Assembly (NCBI GenBank): GCA_007120815.1
Contig: SKMY01000025.1
Location: 1-19,305 of the forward strand
Length of the DNA stretch: 19,305 bases
Direction of reading: 5' to 3'
Origin: Syntrophomonadaceae bacterium
GTDB taxonomy: Bacteria; Bacillota_D; Dethiobacteria; DTU022; UBA8154
Under the pieces are notes generated by a model that saw only the letters and a program-made list of their open reading frames with translations, had not been told where the DNA came from and searched no databases. The translations under genes were made by a program, and so were the position numbers. Positions 1 through 6,712 of the stretch are shown piece after piece (positions within the stretch are counted from its first letter, which is position 1; each line of letters opens with the position of its first letter).

Positions 1-421
1 AGGTTTCCCGGCCAATCCCCGTGGGAATCAGCTTCATGAATTCCTGGTAAGCAGAAGCGGAGCCTTTCATCATCTCTTGATACATGCTGCCGAAAGGCAG
101 GCTCCAGTCCTTCATGCCATAGGCCTCAAAGGGTTTCCCCGGCTGAAAAGACTGCATGGCGTCTTTCCAGAAATCGAACATCTTTTGCTGCATCTTCCAC
201 CAATCCTGCCAGGCATCCTGGCCCTGGGGGCTAAACATCTCCGCCATTTTATCCGGTTGGAAGGGAGCAAAGGACTTCCCCCACACATCGAACATATTTT
301 TCTGGGTCTCCATCCAACCTTGGGATGAACCCATCTTTTCCATGGACTCCTTCCACAGTTTCAACATCTGTTCCTGGGTATCCCACCAGCTTTTCATCGG
401 GTTGTTGTCTTTTTCACTCAA
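1..421 (-). CDS. phaE: PhaE-like class III PHA synthase subunit (5' part, cut by window edge)
   Basis: Reading leftward from a TTG codon at 421-419, an open frame runs off the window after 140 codons, so only the N-terminal part is seen. AGGAGG lies about six bases before the TTG and no ATG precedes it in frame. The protein is rich in Trp, Met, Gln and Lys and repeats an amphipathic pattern (MKSWWDTQEQMLKLWKESM, WMETQKNMFDVWGKSF, WWKMQQKMFDFWKDAMQSF), each followed by a Phe-Gln-Pro or Gly/Ser turn. This resembles the N-terminal half of PhaE, the non-catalytic partner of PhaC in class III polyhydroxyalkanoate synthases, which are normally around 300-350 residues. It follows the MaoC/PhaJ-like gene by 51 bases on the same strand, which supports a PHA role. 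A phasin-like granule protein is the main alternative. The phaC partner would be expected further left. Confidence 0.65.
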   Translation of the reverse strand, partial: MSEKDNNPMKSWWDTQEQMLKLWKESMEKMGSSQGWMETQKNMFDVWGKSFAPFQPDKMAEMFSPQGQDAWQDWWKMQQKMFDFWKDAMQSFQPGKPFEAYGMKDWSLPFGSMYQEMMKGSASAYQEFMKLIPTGIGRET

Positions 422-472
422 GGCAATACTGCCTCCTTCTTGTTAAAATAAATGGGTGTTTAAAGCTTTTCT

Positions 473-889
473 TTACATTTTCATGGCTTTCGCCTGGCCG
501 TCTACAACGAGTTTCCCCTCCTGGTTGACCACCGTCGTTTTCAGCGTTAAAATCCGTTTGTCTTCTCTTTTTTCCACAACCTCCGCTTCTGCTGTTAAGG
601 TGTCACCGATGTAAACCGGTGCGGTAAACTTCACCTCCTGAGACAAGTAAATGGTGTTTGCTCCTGGCAAGTCCGTGCCGATCACTGTGGATATCAGCGA
701 CGCCGAAAGCATGCCGTGGGCGATACGCTTCTTAAAGCGGCCCTTTTTGGCGAACTCTTCGTTCACATGGACGGGGTTAAAATCCCCGGTGATTCCCGCA
801 AAGCCATAAATATCGGCCTCGCTGATGGTTTTGGTAAAACTTGCCTTGTCGCCGACCTGGATTTGTTCAAAGGGGCGATCATTGACCAT
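473..889 (-). CDS. phaJ: MaoC-family (R)-specific enoyl-CoA hydratase, PhaJ-like
   Basis: A 138-residue single hot-dog-fold protein. The hydratase-2 signature is visible at residues 34-41 (TGDFNPVH), with the catalytic Asp36 and His41 of the PhaJ/MaoC family, followed by the conserved RIAHGML segment (55-61). Enzymes of this type hydrate trans-2-enoyl-CoA to (R)-3-hydroxyacyl-CoA, the monomer for PHA synthase, linking beta-oxidation or fatty acid intermediates to storage polymer. The length matches PhaJ. The start is the ATG at 889 because AGGAGGG sits seven bases upstream; the frame stays open back to a TTG at 979, but that codon has no ribosome binding site. The next gene downstream (51-base gap) is PhaE-like, so the two probably form one operon from the promoter at 1138-1166. 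A generic MaoC dehydratase is the alternative if no phaC follows. Confidence 0.85.
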   Translation of the reverse strand: MVNDRPFEQIQVGDKASFTKTISEADIYGFAGITGDFNPVHVNEEFAKKGRFKKRIAHGMLSASLISTVIGTDLPGANTIYLSQEVKFTAPVYIGDTLTAEAEVVEKREDKRILTLKTTVVNQEGKLVVDGQAKAMKM

Positions 890-1492
890 AATAATTCCCT
901 CCTGATTATATGAGTTTATTACACATCTAGAACTAAAACTAAAAAAATAAGCAAGCGCCTGCCAACTGTTCTGGCTCAATGACGTAATGAGGCGCTTAGA
1001 TTAACAATGATATCCATGGTAAAATGGTATAGAAATGGGTTTTATAAGGGTCGTGCTGCAGTTTTGAGGAAGAAAAAAGTAGAATGTGTAACGAATTCAG
1101 AATAAGGCGTCTTTGTCACATGTACATCACGCGGATTATTTTACCACGGCGCAAAACGGGTGTCAACATAAATTTTGGAAATAACTTTTATTATGTGGAA
1201 ACCATTTTTCTTCCCCACCGCAAAAGACCCCTTCCACCCCCTTTTATTGTTCATTTTACCCGTGACGATACATGCTTTCCGGCAGCAGTTTTTTGTTTTG
1301 TGGAATTAGATTTCACAGAATTAAAAATTTACTGGCAAATGTTTCCCTGAGATGCTCATCAATACCAATTACTTCGATAGGAAAAGCCAATTTCCTGCTA
1401 ACTAATCTAAAAATTTTTAATTTTTAATTAATTAAGCCCATGAGCGAAAAGGGGACGAATAAATCCAGTAAAACAAAGACTTATCTCTCTGA
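890..1492. other. Intergenic region upstream of phaJ and downstream of ddh
   Basis: About 600 bases without a convincing gene. It holds the minus-strand promoter at 1138-1166 and the roughly 240-base untranslated leader of phaJ. The part beyond it (1167-1492) is AT-rich and lies downstream of ddh. An 88-codon plus-strand frame at 1084-1350 has no ribosome binding site and a composition unlike the neighbouring genes, so I do not call it. I see no clear terminator for ddh here. Confidence 0.6.
1138..1166 (-). promoter_or_regulatory. Sigma-A type promoter for phaJ-phaE
   Basis: On the minus strand, TTGACA (1166-1161) is followed by a 17-base spacer and TAAAAT (1143-1138). This is a perfect -35 and a five-of-six -10 at ideal spacing. 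Transcription would start near 1131, leaving an unusually long leader of about 240 bases before the phaJ start. Confidence 0.75.
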
Positions 1493-2485
1493 CTAAAGCA
1501 GGTCCTTGCGCAGGTTTTCCGGGCTCCTGGCAGACAGGTATCCCGGGGGGATATCAAATATTGTTTTGGCCCCAACCTGGCCTTCTCTGTTGAGACGATG
1601 TACGGCCCGGGCATAGGCCACCAGCACGCTGGAGGTAAATTCGGGGTTGCTGTCCAGCTTTAAAGAAAACTCCACGATATGATTGCTGCCGCCGGTTTTT
1701 CCCGTCTTGCCGCTGCGGATCACAAAACCGCCGTGGGGCATGCTGGCATGGTTTTTTGGCAACTCTTCTTCGGTGACAAAATAAACGTTGGTATGGTAAT
1801 CGGCAAAGTAATCGGGCATCTTTTTGATCGCTTCGGCAATTTTTTCCTGGTCAGCCCCTTCTTCCGCCACAACGTAACAATCCCGCCGATGCTTTTCTCT
1901 GGCAGTCAGGGTGGGGTTTTCCCCTCTTCTAACTTTGTCCATGGCATCTTCCAGGGGAATGGTGTACTGCACGGCATGTTTTACCCCCGGCACGCGCCTG
2001 ACGGCGTCGGAGTGCCCCTGGCTGATCCCGTACCCCCAAAAGGTGTATTCGCTCCCCTGGGGCAGCACGGCTTCAGCAACCATCCGGTTCAGGGAAAACA
2101 GCCCCGGGTCCCACCCGATAGATACGGCCGCAGTTTTGCCGCCGGCCCTGGCCGCGTCATCTACAGCGGCATAGTATTCGGGTATCTTTGCGTGGGTGTC
2201 GTAGCTGTCCACGGTGTTAAACAAGCGGGCAAATTGCGGCCCCTGCTCGGGCAGGTCGGTGGCTGACCCCCCGCATAAGATCATCACGTCGATCTGGTCG
2301 GTTAACCCTTCGGTTTGGTCCACGCTCATGAACCGGACCCGGCTCTCATCGGTCCCGACAAGGTCGGGATCCCGCCGGGTAAAGACGGATACCAGCGCCA
2401 TATCGGGGTTCTGATCGATGGCCGCTTTAACACCGCGGCCCAGGTTTCCCCATCCAACAATGCCAATTCTGATTTTTTCAGTCAT
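1493..2485 (-). CDS. ddh: meso-diaminopimelate D-dehydrogenase
   Basis: A 330-residue protein that looks like diaminopimelate dehydrogenase throughout its length (Corynebacterium Ddh is about 320 residues). The N-terminal Rossmann dinucleotide-binding motif is IVGWGNLGRG (9-18), followed by CGGSATDLPEQGPQFA (71-86). The substrate-binding segments WDPGLFSLNR (125-134), GISQGHSDAVRRVPG (153-167) and MPHGG (249-253) are intact. The enzyme reductively aminates tetrahydrodipicolinate with NADPH and ammonia to meso-DAP in one step, serving both lysine and peptidoglycan synthesis in the cytoplasm. The ATG at 2485 has GGGAG six bases upstream. It has its own promoter (2571-2600) just past the tRNA-Gly terminator and no lysine genes beside it, so it looks like a single-gene unit. 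Confidence 0.95.
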   Translation of the reverse strand: MTEKIRIGIVGWGNLGRGVKAAIDQNPDMALVSVFTRRDPDLVGTDESRVRFMSVDQTEGLTDQIDVMILCGGSATDLPEQGPQFARLFNTVDSYDTHAKIPEYYAAVDDAARAGGKTAAVSIGWDPGLFSLNRMVAEAVLPQGSEYTFWGYGISQGHSDAVRRVPGVKHAVQYTIPLEDAMDKVRRGENPTLTAREKHRRDCYVVAEEGADQEKIAEAIKKMPDYFADYHTNVYFVTEEELPKNHASMPHGGFVIRSGKTGKTGGSNHIVEFSLKLDSNPEFTSSVLVAYARAVHRLNREGQVGAKTIFDIPPGYLSARSPENLRKDLL

Positions 2486-2570
2486 AGATGTCTCCCGTTA
2501 CCTTTTATCGTTTTTAACACAAAACCGTTCTCGCAGCTTCGCTCACAAACAGCCCTGAGCAATTACTATT

Positions 2571-2600
2571 ATTCTATCTTTTCGTTCTTATTCCTTCCAA
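2571..2600 (-). promoter_or_regulatory. Probable promoter for ddh
   Basis: Minus strand TTGGAA (2600-2595), 18-base spacer, TAGAAT (2576-2571). It lies between the tRNA-Gly terminator and ddh and would give a leader of about 80 bases. The elements are good but not perfect matches. Confidence 0.5.
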
Positions 2601-2605
2601 AAATA

Positions 2606-2629
2606 GAAAAACCCCGTGAAAATGGGGTT
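2606..2629 (-). terminator. Intrinsic terminator of the tRNA-Gly transcript
   Basis: On the minus strand AACCCC, an eight-base loop, GGGGTT and then a run of T. It lies just past the tRNA 3' end, as expected for a rho-independent terminator. Confidence 0.7.
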
Positions 2630-2639
2630 GAAGTCGTTT

Positions 2640-2713
2640 TGGAGCGGGTGATGGGAATCGAACCCACACGACTGGCTTGGAAGGCCAGGGCTCTACCATT
2701 GAGCTACACCCGC
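2640..2713 (-). tRNA. tRNA-Gly (anticodon TCC)
   Basis: On the minus strand a full cloverleaf can be folded. The acceptor stem is GCGGGTG with CACCCGC, then discriminator T and an encoded CCA. The D arm is AGCTCAATGGTAGAGC. The anticodon stem CTGGC/GCCAG holds the loop CTTCCAA, giving anticodon TCC. The T arm is GTGGGTTCGATTCCCAT. It reads GGA-type glycine codons. A promoter lies at 2860-2888 and a terminator at 2606-2629. Confidence 0.96.
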
Positions 2714-2730
2714 ATGTAACATACATCGGA

Positions 2731-2770
2731 AATGTCGGGAGATGCCGAGAGATGCCGGGAGATGCCGGGA
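2731..2770. repeat. Four tandem copies of a 10-bp unit
   Basis: Units 2731-2740, 2741-2750, 2751-2760 and 2761-2770 follow the consensus GATGCCGGGA. The last two are identical, the second differs by one base and the first by two. They lie in the predicted leader of the tRNA-Gly transcript. Confidence 0.85.
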
Positions 2771-2859
2771 TGTTTTTGGTCTTGTATGGAACCATTCATA
2801 CGTGGGCTATGTTATCGTTACGCGCTTACTCCCGGATCCTTTTGGACGGAACATACTAT

Positions 2860-2888
2860 ATTATAACCATTTCTACTGCCGGGTGCAA
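2860..2888 (-). promoter_or_regulatory. Probable promoter for tRNA-Gly
   Basis: Minus strand TTGCAC (2888-2883), 17-base spacer, perfect TATAAT (2865-2860). Transcription would begin about 140 bases before the tRNA and cross the 10-bp tandem repeats. Confidence 0.5.
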
Positions 2889-3075
2889 GTCAAACACCAT
2901 ATTTTTTTTGCTCAAATAATGCCTGTCCCGGTATATATTATTTACCGCTGGAAAAACTACCAAAACAGGTCTTGTTTGGACCATACACTGTTCCGGCTTT
3001 ATCGATGCGAGGTGAATTCCAATAGGGTTAACCAACCTGGTCGGACTGTTACTGTTTCTTATCGGAACTGTTTTC

Positions 3076-3510
3076 ATGTTCCTGGTGGTTCCCTTTCAGC
3101 GGATCCGGGAGCTGTTTTGGATTGGCCTGATAGGCGGTTTTGGCATCGGGCTGCTGCTTATCTACATGATGCAGAATGTGCTGGGTTTTTGGGTTTTTCG
3201 GAACATCGACGTAATTAGCGTTGCCGGTGTCCCTTTATTTATTGCTTTAAGCTGGTTTCCCTTCATCATCGCCTTCAGCCACCTGCTGGCCCAGTACCAC
3301 AACGTGCTGCTCATCAGTCTGCTGCTGCTGGCATTTCCGATGGGAACGGTTTTAATACACGCCTTGTTTCTCAACAACCTGGCCCTCGTTTACATGAATT
3401 GGAACCTCTACCTGACATTCTTTCTTTCCCTGGTTATTCATCTGCTCCTGGCTCTGTATTTGTTTACCACGGGCCGCCTGGAAAACTTCAGTGAAGTGGA
3501 AGCACCCTGA
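3076..3510 (+). CDS. Multi-spanning membrane protein of unknown function
   Basis: At least 144 residues, almost entirely hydrophobic, with about four or five membrane spans separated by short loops (for example IGLIGGFGIGLLLIYMM, VPLFIALSWFPFIIAFSHLL, VLLISLLLLAFPMGTVLIHA, LYLTFFLSLVIHLLLALYLF) and an acidic tail ending SEVEAP. I recognise no family. The ATG at 3076 has no ribosome binding site. The open frame continues upstream through another hydrophobic run (NLVGLLLFLIGTVF) to a stop at 3013. GAGGTGA overlaps that stop and is followed seven bases on by ATA-GGG at 3022, so the native start is probably 3022, as a non-standard or mutated start codon. Possible plus promoter elements near 2908-2937 are weak. 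Confidence 0.7.
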   Translation: MFLVVPFQRIRELFWIGLIGGFGIGLLLIYMMQNVLGFWVFRNIDVISVAGVPLFIALSWFPFIIAFSHLLAQYHNVLLISLLLLAFPMGTVLIHALFLNNLALVYMNWNLYLTFFLSLVIHLLLALYLFTTGRLENFSEVEAP

Positions 3511-3513
3511 GTT

Positions 3514-3599
3514 AAAAGGAAGCAGGAGAACCGTCCCCTTGCTTCCCTAAAAGGAAGCAGGAGAACCGTCCCCTTGCTTCCTCGTCCCCTTGCTTCCTT
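3514..3599. repeat. Two and a half copies of a hairpin-forming repeat
   Basis: Copy 1 (3514-3548) and copy 2 (3549-3582) both read AAAAGGAAGCAGGAGAACCG then TCCCCTTGCTTCCT; a third partial copy (3583-3599) repeats only the second half. Each full copy folds as GGAAGCA-GG with CC-T-TGCTTCC. It lies between the ends of two convergent genes. On the minus strand each hairpin is followed by TTTT, so it may also terminate the operon at 3602-8389. From memory, the GAACCGTCCCC core is a dispersed intergenic repeat of Desulfotomaculum-like and Moorella-like genomes. Confidence 0.85.
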
Positions 3600-3601
3600 C
3601 T

Positions 3602-4495
3602 TTATGTGCGGGAAAAGTCCCCTTGAAAGAACGTTTCCAGGGCCTGCACGAATCGCATCCGCAGGTCGTTTACGCGAAAGGCGGCTTCTCCCCGGGGCTC
3701 TGCAACAGCCGGGTCGGCATGCAGGTAAAGGGTGCGGTTGAATTCCACCTGGATCCAGGGTAAGGGCCTGGATCCTTTACGTTTGTACCCAGGGCCTATT
3801 TTCATATTGTTCCTGCCCCCTTCTCTTGCAACGCTCCCGTGCCGTTGGATAATATAGCCCCCGCGAAAAGGCCGGTTCAACTCAACCACCGGGACCCCCT
3901 TTTCAATCCCTTCGTCTTCCAGCTGGCGCTCCAGGGCCTCTCCCAAGGCTCGCAGCAGGGCAGGCGGCGCGGTAACAGGCCCCGTCAGGGCTTCACCGCG
4001 TTCATCTCCACCGTTGCTGAGGCAGACCAGGGGCCGCTGTTCACCGGGGTGGCTGGAGATGACAGGGGCCCGGTCCAGCATGGTGTGGCAGTCCAGGCCC
4101 AGCAGGATTTTTTGGTTTTGAGAAGCCCGGGCCAGGCGCCGGTGGTAGGGCTCATAATAGCGCTCCAGCAAAAATTCCACCTGGCCCGGGGAAAGCCCCT
4201 GGGGGTTCTGCCAGACCGGTTCATTGTCTACAGTGACCGTTTTGACCACGCCGTCGGGATTCTCAGGCGGCCGGTCATCGGCGGCCCGGTTCACATCAAC
4301 CACGGCCCTGGCCACGGGAAACCGGGTACAAGCCAGGACCCGGCCTCCCAGGTTGTACAAGTGCTGGGCCCAGGTATCTCCATCTTTCAGGATCGCCGGC
4401 AGGTCCAGCCGGCAAAAAGGTTCCACCTCGGGCGGCACCCACAGCCCGCCATGGGGAACAGATATGAGAAGGGGCATCGGGGACTTGGACGCCAT
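3602..4495 (-). CDS. N-formylglutamate amidohydrolase family protein
   Basis: A 297-residue protein with the main conserved blocks of the N-formylglutamate amidohydrolase (FGase/HutG-type) family in order: SVPHGG (12-17), KDGDTWAQHLY (37-47), ARAVVDVNRA (62-71), YYEPYHRRL (113-121), GLDCHTM (133-139), ELNRPFRGGYIIQRHG (205-220) and WIQVEFNRTLYL (247-258). The Asp/His/Glu residues in these blocks are the likely metal and catalytic residues. The family hydrolyses N-formyl-L-glutamate to glutamate and formate, but substrate varies among members and no histidine-degradation genes are near. The ATG at 4495 is chosen because GGAGG lies nine bases upstream, inside the end of the preceding gene, whose stop is only four bases away; translation is probably coupled. 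It is the last gene of a gamma-glutamyltransferase/ATP-grasp operon, so an N-acyl or gamma-glutamyl amide substrate is plausible but inferred. Confidence 0.85.
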   Translation of the reverse strand: MASKSPMPLLISVPHGGLWVPPEVEPFCRLDLPAILKDGDTWAQHLYNLGGRVLACTRFPVARAVVDVNRAADDRPPENPDGVVKTVTVDNEPVWQNPQGLSPGQVEFLLERYYEPYHRRLARASQNQKILLGLDCHTMLDRAPVISSHPGEQRPLVCLSNGGDERGEALTGPVTAPPALLRALGEALERQLEDEGIEKGVPVVELNRPFRGGYIIQRHGSVAREGGRNNMKIGPGYKRKGSRPLPWIQVEFNRTLYLHADPAVAEPRGEAAFRVNDLRMRFVQALETFFQGDFSRT

Positions 4496-4499
4496 GTTC

Positions 4500-6668
4500 T
4501 CAGTCCTCCAGTAAAAACAGCGTGAGCAGCAGGGCCCGCTGCAAAAGCTCCCCCCGGTGTATGCACTCGTGGGGGGTAAACATGTCCCGGCTGGCCGGGC
4601 CCAAACCGCATAAAACGGGAACGCCCTCAGGCACTTCTCCCGCCGCAGAAGGCAGCAGGCTGGACTCAACCCCGAAGGGAAGTTTCCAGTCCTCGCTGAT
4701 CTTTCTAAAGCGGGAAATCAAGGTGTTGACAGATTCCGACGGAATCAGCGGGGGGCGCTCCTCCAATTTTTCGATGTAAACCGAGGTTTCCGGATGCTCC
4801 CCGGATTCCGGGGCAAACAGCTGGTGAAGCCGGGTTTCTGCTTCATCGGCCAGGGCGGCATCAAGAAAGGTGACGAAAACCGTGGCCCGGACCCGGTGGG
4901 GAAGCAGCACGCTGTACCGCTCGGAATAGATTTCCTGCACGGCAACGGTTAGCCGCTCCTCGGGCAGGCTCAAGGCACCGATCTGCTCCGCCCGCTGCAA
5001 AAACCAGCTCATCACGTCGCTGGAAGGCCCGTGAGCACCGATTCGCTGGAAGGCACCCTCCACCAGGATGCTGAATTTGCGCGATCCCCGGCGCTGGGTG
5101 ACCACTTTGCCGCTCTGAAAACCCGGCTGCAGGACAATCACCCGGCCGGCCCGGGAAGCCGCCTGCTGCAGGGCATGGCTGCTGTAGCGCATCCCCCTGC
5201 CTTCGTCAGCGTAAATGAAAACGCCCAGCCTGGTATCCTGCAGGCTCCCCACGCTGTTCAGGGCCTGAAGGGCCTGGAGAATACAGACGATGCCGGCCCG
5301 GCTGGAAGCGATGCCTTCGCCGTACAGCCATTCCGGGTCCCGCCGGAAGGGGATGGGATAACCGCCCCCGCCGTCCCGCGGCACATCAATGGAGGCCAGA
5401 AGCAGGGTTCCCCCCTCAAAACCCGCCGGGGTCTGCCAGGTCCAGGCCGAACGCCGGTTGGTCAGGGCTTTCACGGGCTCCAGTCCCAGTTCTTTAAACT
5501 GGCTTTCCAGGCGCTTGACCACGGCCCCCAGCCCCACGGGGTCGCCGGTCCAGCTGGGGAGATTGGTCCAGTTTTTCAATTCCTCCTCGATGCGGTCCCG
5601 GTTTTGGGTCAGGAGGGCAAAGGCGGCCGCCTGGGGGTCAACCTGGAACCCTGTTGGGGTCACCTCCGCGGCAAGGGGGCCGAAATAGCGCAGGCTGGCA
5701 ATTTCGATCAGCCGGTTGGCCAGGGCGCTGTAATCCAACCCCACCTTCTCCGCGGCAAACACGTACGAACCGCCCGGCCCCAGGCTGGCCATGGAGTTGA
5801 CCTCCAGGATGTAGGGATTCCCGTGGGCGTCCAGGCGGAAATCCACCCGGGCGCTGTCAAAGCATCCCAGGGCCTTGAAGGCCTGGAGGGCCAGGGATTG
5901 AAGTTTCTCTGTTAACTCCGGTTCCAGGGGAGCCGGGCAAATCTTTTTCAACGTGCGCCCGCTGGTTTTGACCTTGTCCTCATAGGTGTAAATGCGTTCT
6001 CCTGTTTCAAAAATGATCTCCACGGGGGGGAAAGCCTCCACGGGGTCATTGCCCAGCAGTCCCACGTTAATCTCGCACCCCTCGATGTATTCCTCCACCA
6101 GGGTGGGCGCCTTGAACATATCGTATATGGCCCGGACGCCTTCCTGCAGTTCGTCATCGCTGCGGACGATCTTCAACCCGAAGGAAACGGCTTCGTCCTT
6201 GGGCTTGATGATCAAGGGATAGTCCAGCCCTTCCCCCAGGGGCAGGTCAAAGTCCGGCGTCTCCAGGACGGTGAATTTCGGCGTGGGCAGCCCCTTCTGC
6301 AGCAGCACCATCTTGGTGAGCACTTTGTCCAGGGCAACAGCATGGGTTTCCGGCCCCGAACCCACGTACGGAATGCCCAGCATTTCCAGAATGCCCGGTA
6401 TATGGGTGTAACGGGCCCGCCCCTGGATGCCGTAGCTCAGGTTAAAAACCAGCCCGGGGCGCTCCCCGGAAATCACCGAGGGCATGAACTCTTCCAGGGC
6501 GTGAATGATGTTTTTGTCCCCTTCAAAGGCTTTCACCTGGTGCCCTCCGGCTTTCAGGGCATCGGTGATCATCTCGATGGTCTGCAGGCCGTACGTCTCC
6601 CGGTTGGGGGTGCCGAACAGGTTGATGACGGCCTGGCTGTCCCAGTTATAGATAATGGCGATTTTCAT
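4500..6668 (-). CDS. ATP-grasp ligase (D-Ala-D-Ala ligase-like) fused to a degenerate M20 peptidase domain
   Basis: A 722-residue two-domain protein. Residues 1-330 are an ATP-grasp ligase resembling D-alanine-D-alanine ligase: FNLSYGIQGRARYTHIPGIL (75-94), GIPYVGSG (98-105), DKVLTK (114-119), PLIIKPKDEAVSFGL (151-165), EEYIEGCEINVG (192-203) and the Mg/ATP site ARVDFRLD...YILEVNSMASLGPGGSY (273-302). The usual Ddl ending NPGMT is replaced, so the acceptor is probably not D-Ala. Residues 375-722 follow the M20 (CPG2/ArgE/DapE) fold with a dimerisation insert near 527-625 and a terminal TPHE (698-701). By my alignment to CPG2, ligands H112, D141, E176 and E200 are S426, S455, G490 and Q514; only E489 and H700 remain. 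ATG with AAAGGA upstream. It begins 44 bases after the gamma-glutamyltransferase and ends 4 bases before the FGase-like gene. Confidence 0.85.
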   Translation of the reverse strand: MKIAIIYNWDSQAVINLFGTPNRETYGLQTIEMITDALKAGGHQVKAFEGDKNIIHALEEFMPSVISGERPGLVFNLSYGIQGRARYTHIPGILEMLGIPYVGSGPETHAVALDKVLTKMVLLQKGLPTPKFTVLETPDFDLPLGEGLDYPLIIKPKDEAVSFGLKIVRSDDELQEGVRAIYDMFKAPTLVEEYIEGCEINVGLLGNDPVEAFPPVEIIFETGERIYTYEDKVKTSGRTLKKICPAPLEPELTEKLQSLALQAFKALGCFDSARVDFRLDAHGNPYILEVNSMASLGPGGSYVFAAEKVGLDYSALANRLIEIASLRYFGPLAAEVTPTGFQVDPQAAAFALLTQNRDRIEEELKNWTNLPSWTGDPVGLGAVVKRLESQFKELGLEPVKALTNRRSAWTWQTPAGFEGGTLLLASIDVPRDGGGGYPIPFRRDPEWLYGEGIASSRAGIVCILQALQALNSVGSLQDTRLGVFIYADEGRGMRYSSHALQQAASRAGRVIVLQPGFQSGKVVTQRRGSRKFSILVEGAFQRIGAHGPSSDVMSWFLQRAEQIGALSLPEERLTVAVQEIYSERYSVLLPHRVRATVFVTFLDAALADEAETRLHQLFAPESGEHPETSVYIEKLEERPPLIPSESVNTLISRFRKISEDWKLPFGVESSLLPSAAGEVPEGVPVLCGLGPASRDMFTPHECIHRGELLQRALLLTLFLLED

Positions 6669-6712
6669 ATGTATCCTTTCTCTCCCTTATTGTTCTCTTG
6701 TTCTTCTATTTC

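Noticed and set aside
1084..1350. Plus-strand 88-codon frame upstream of phaJ
   Set aside because: No ribosome binding site, low-GC composition, and it overlaps the phaJ promoter on the other strand.
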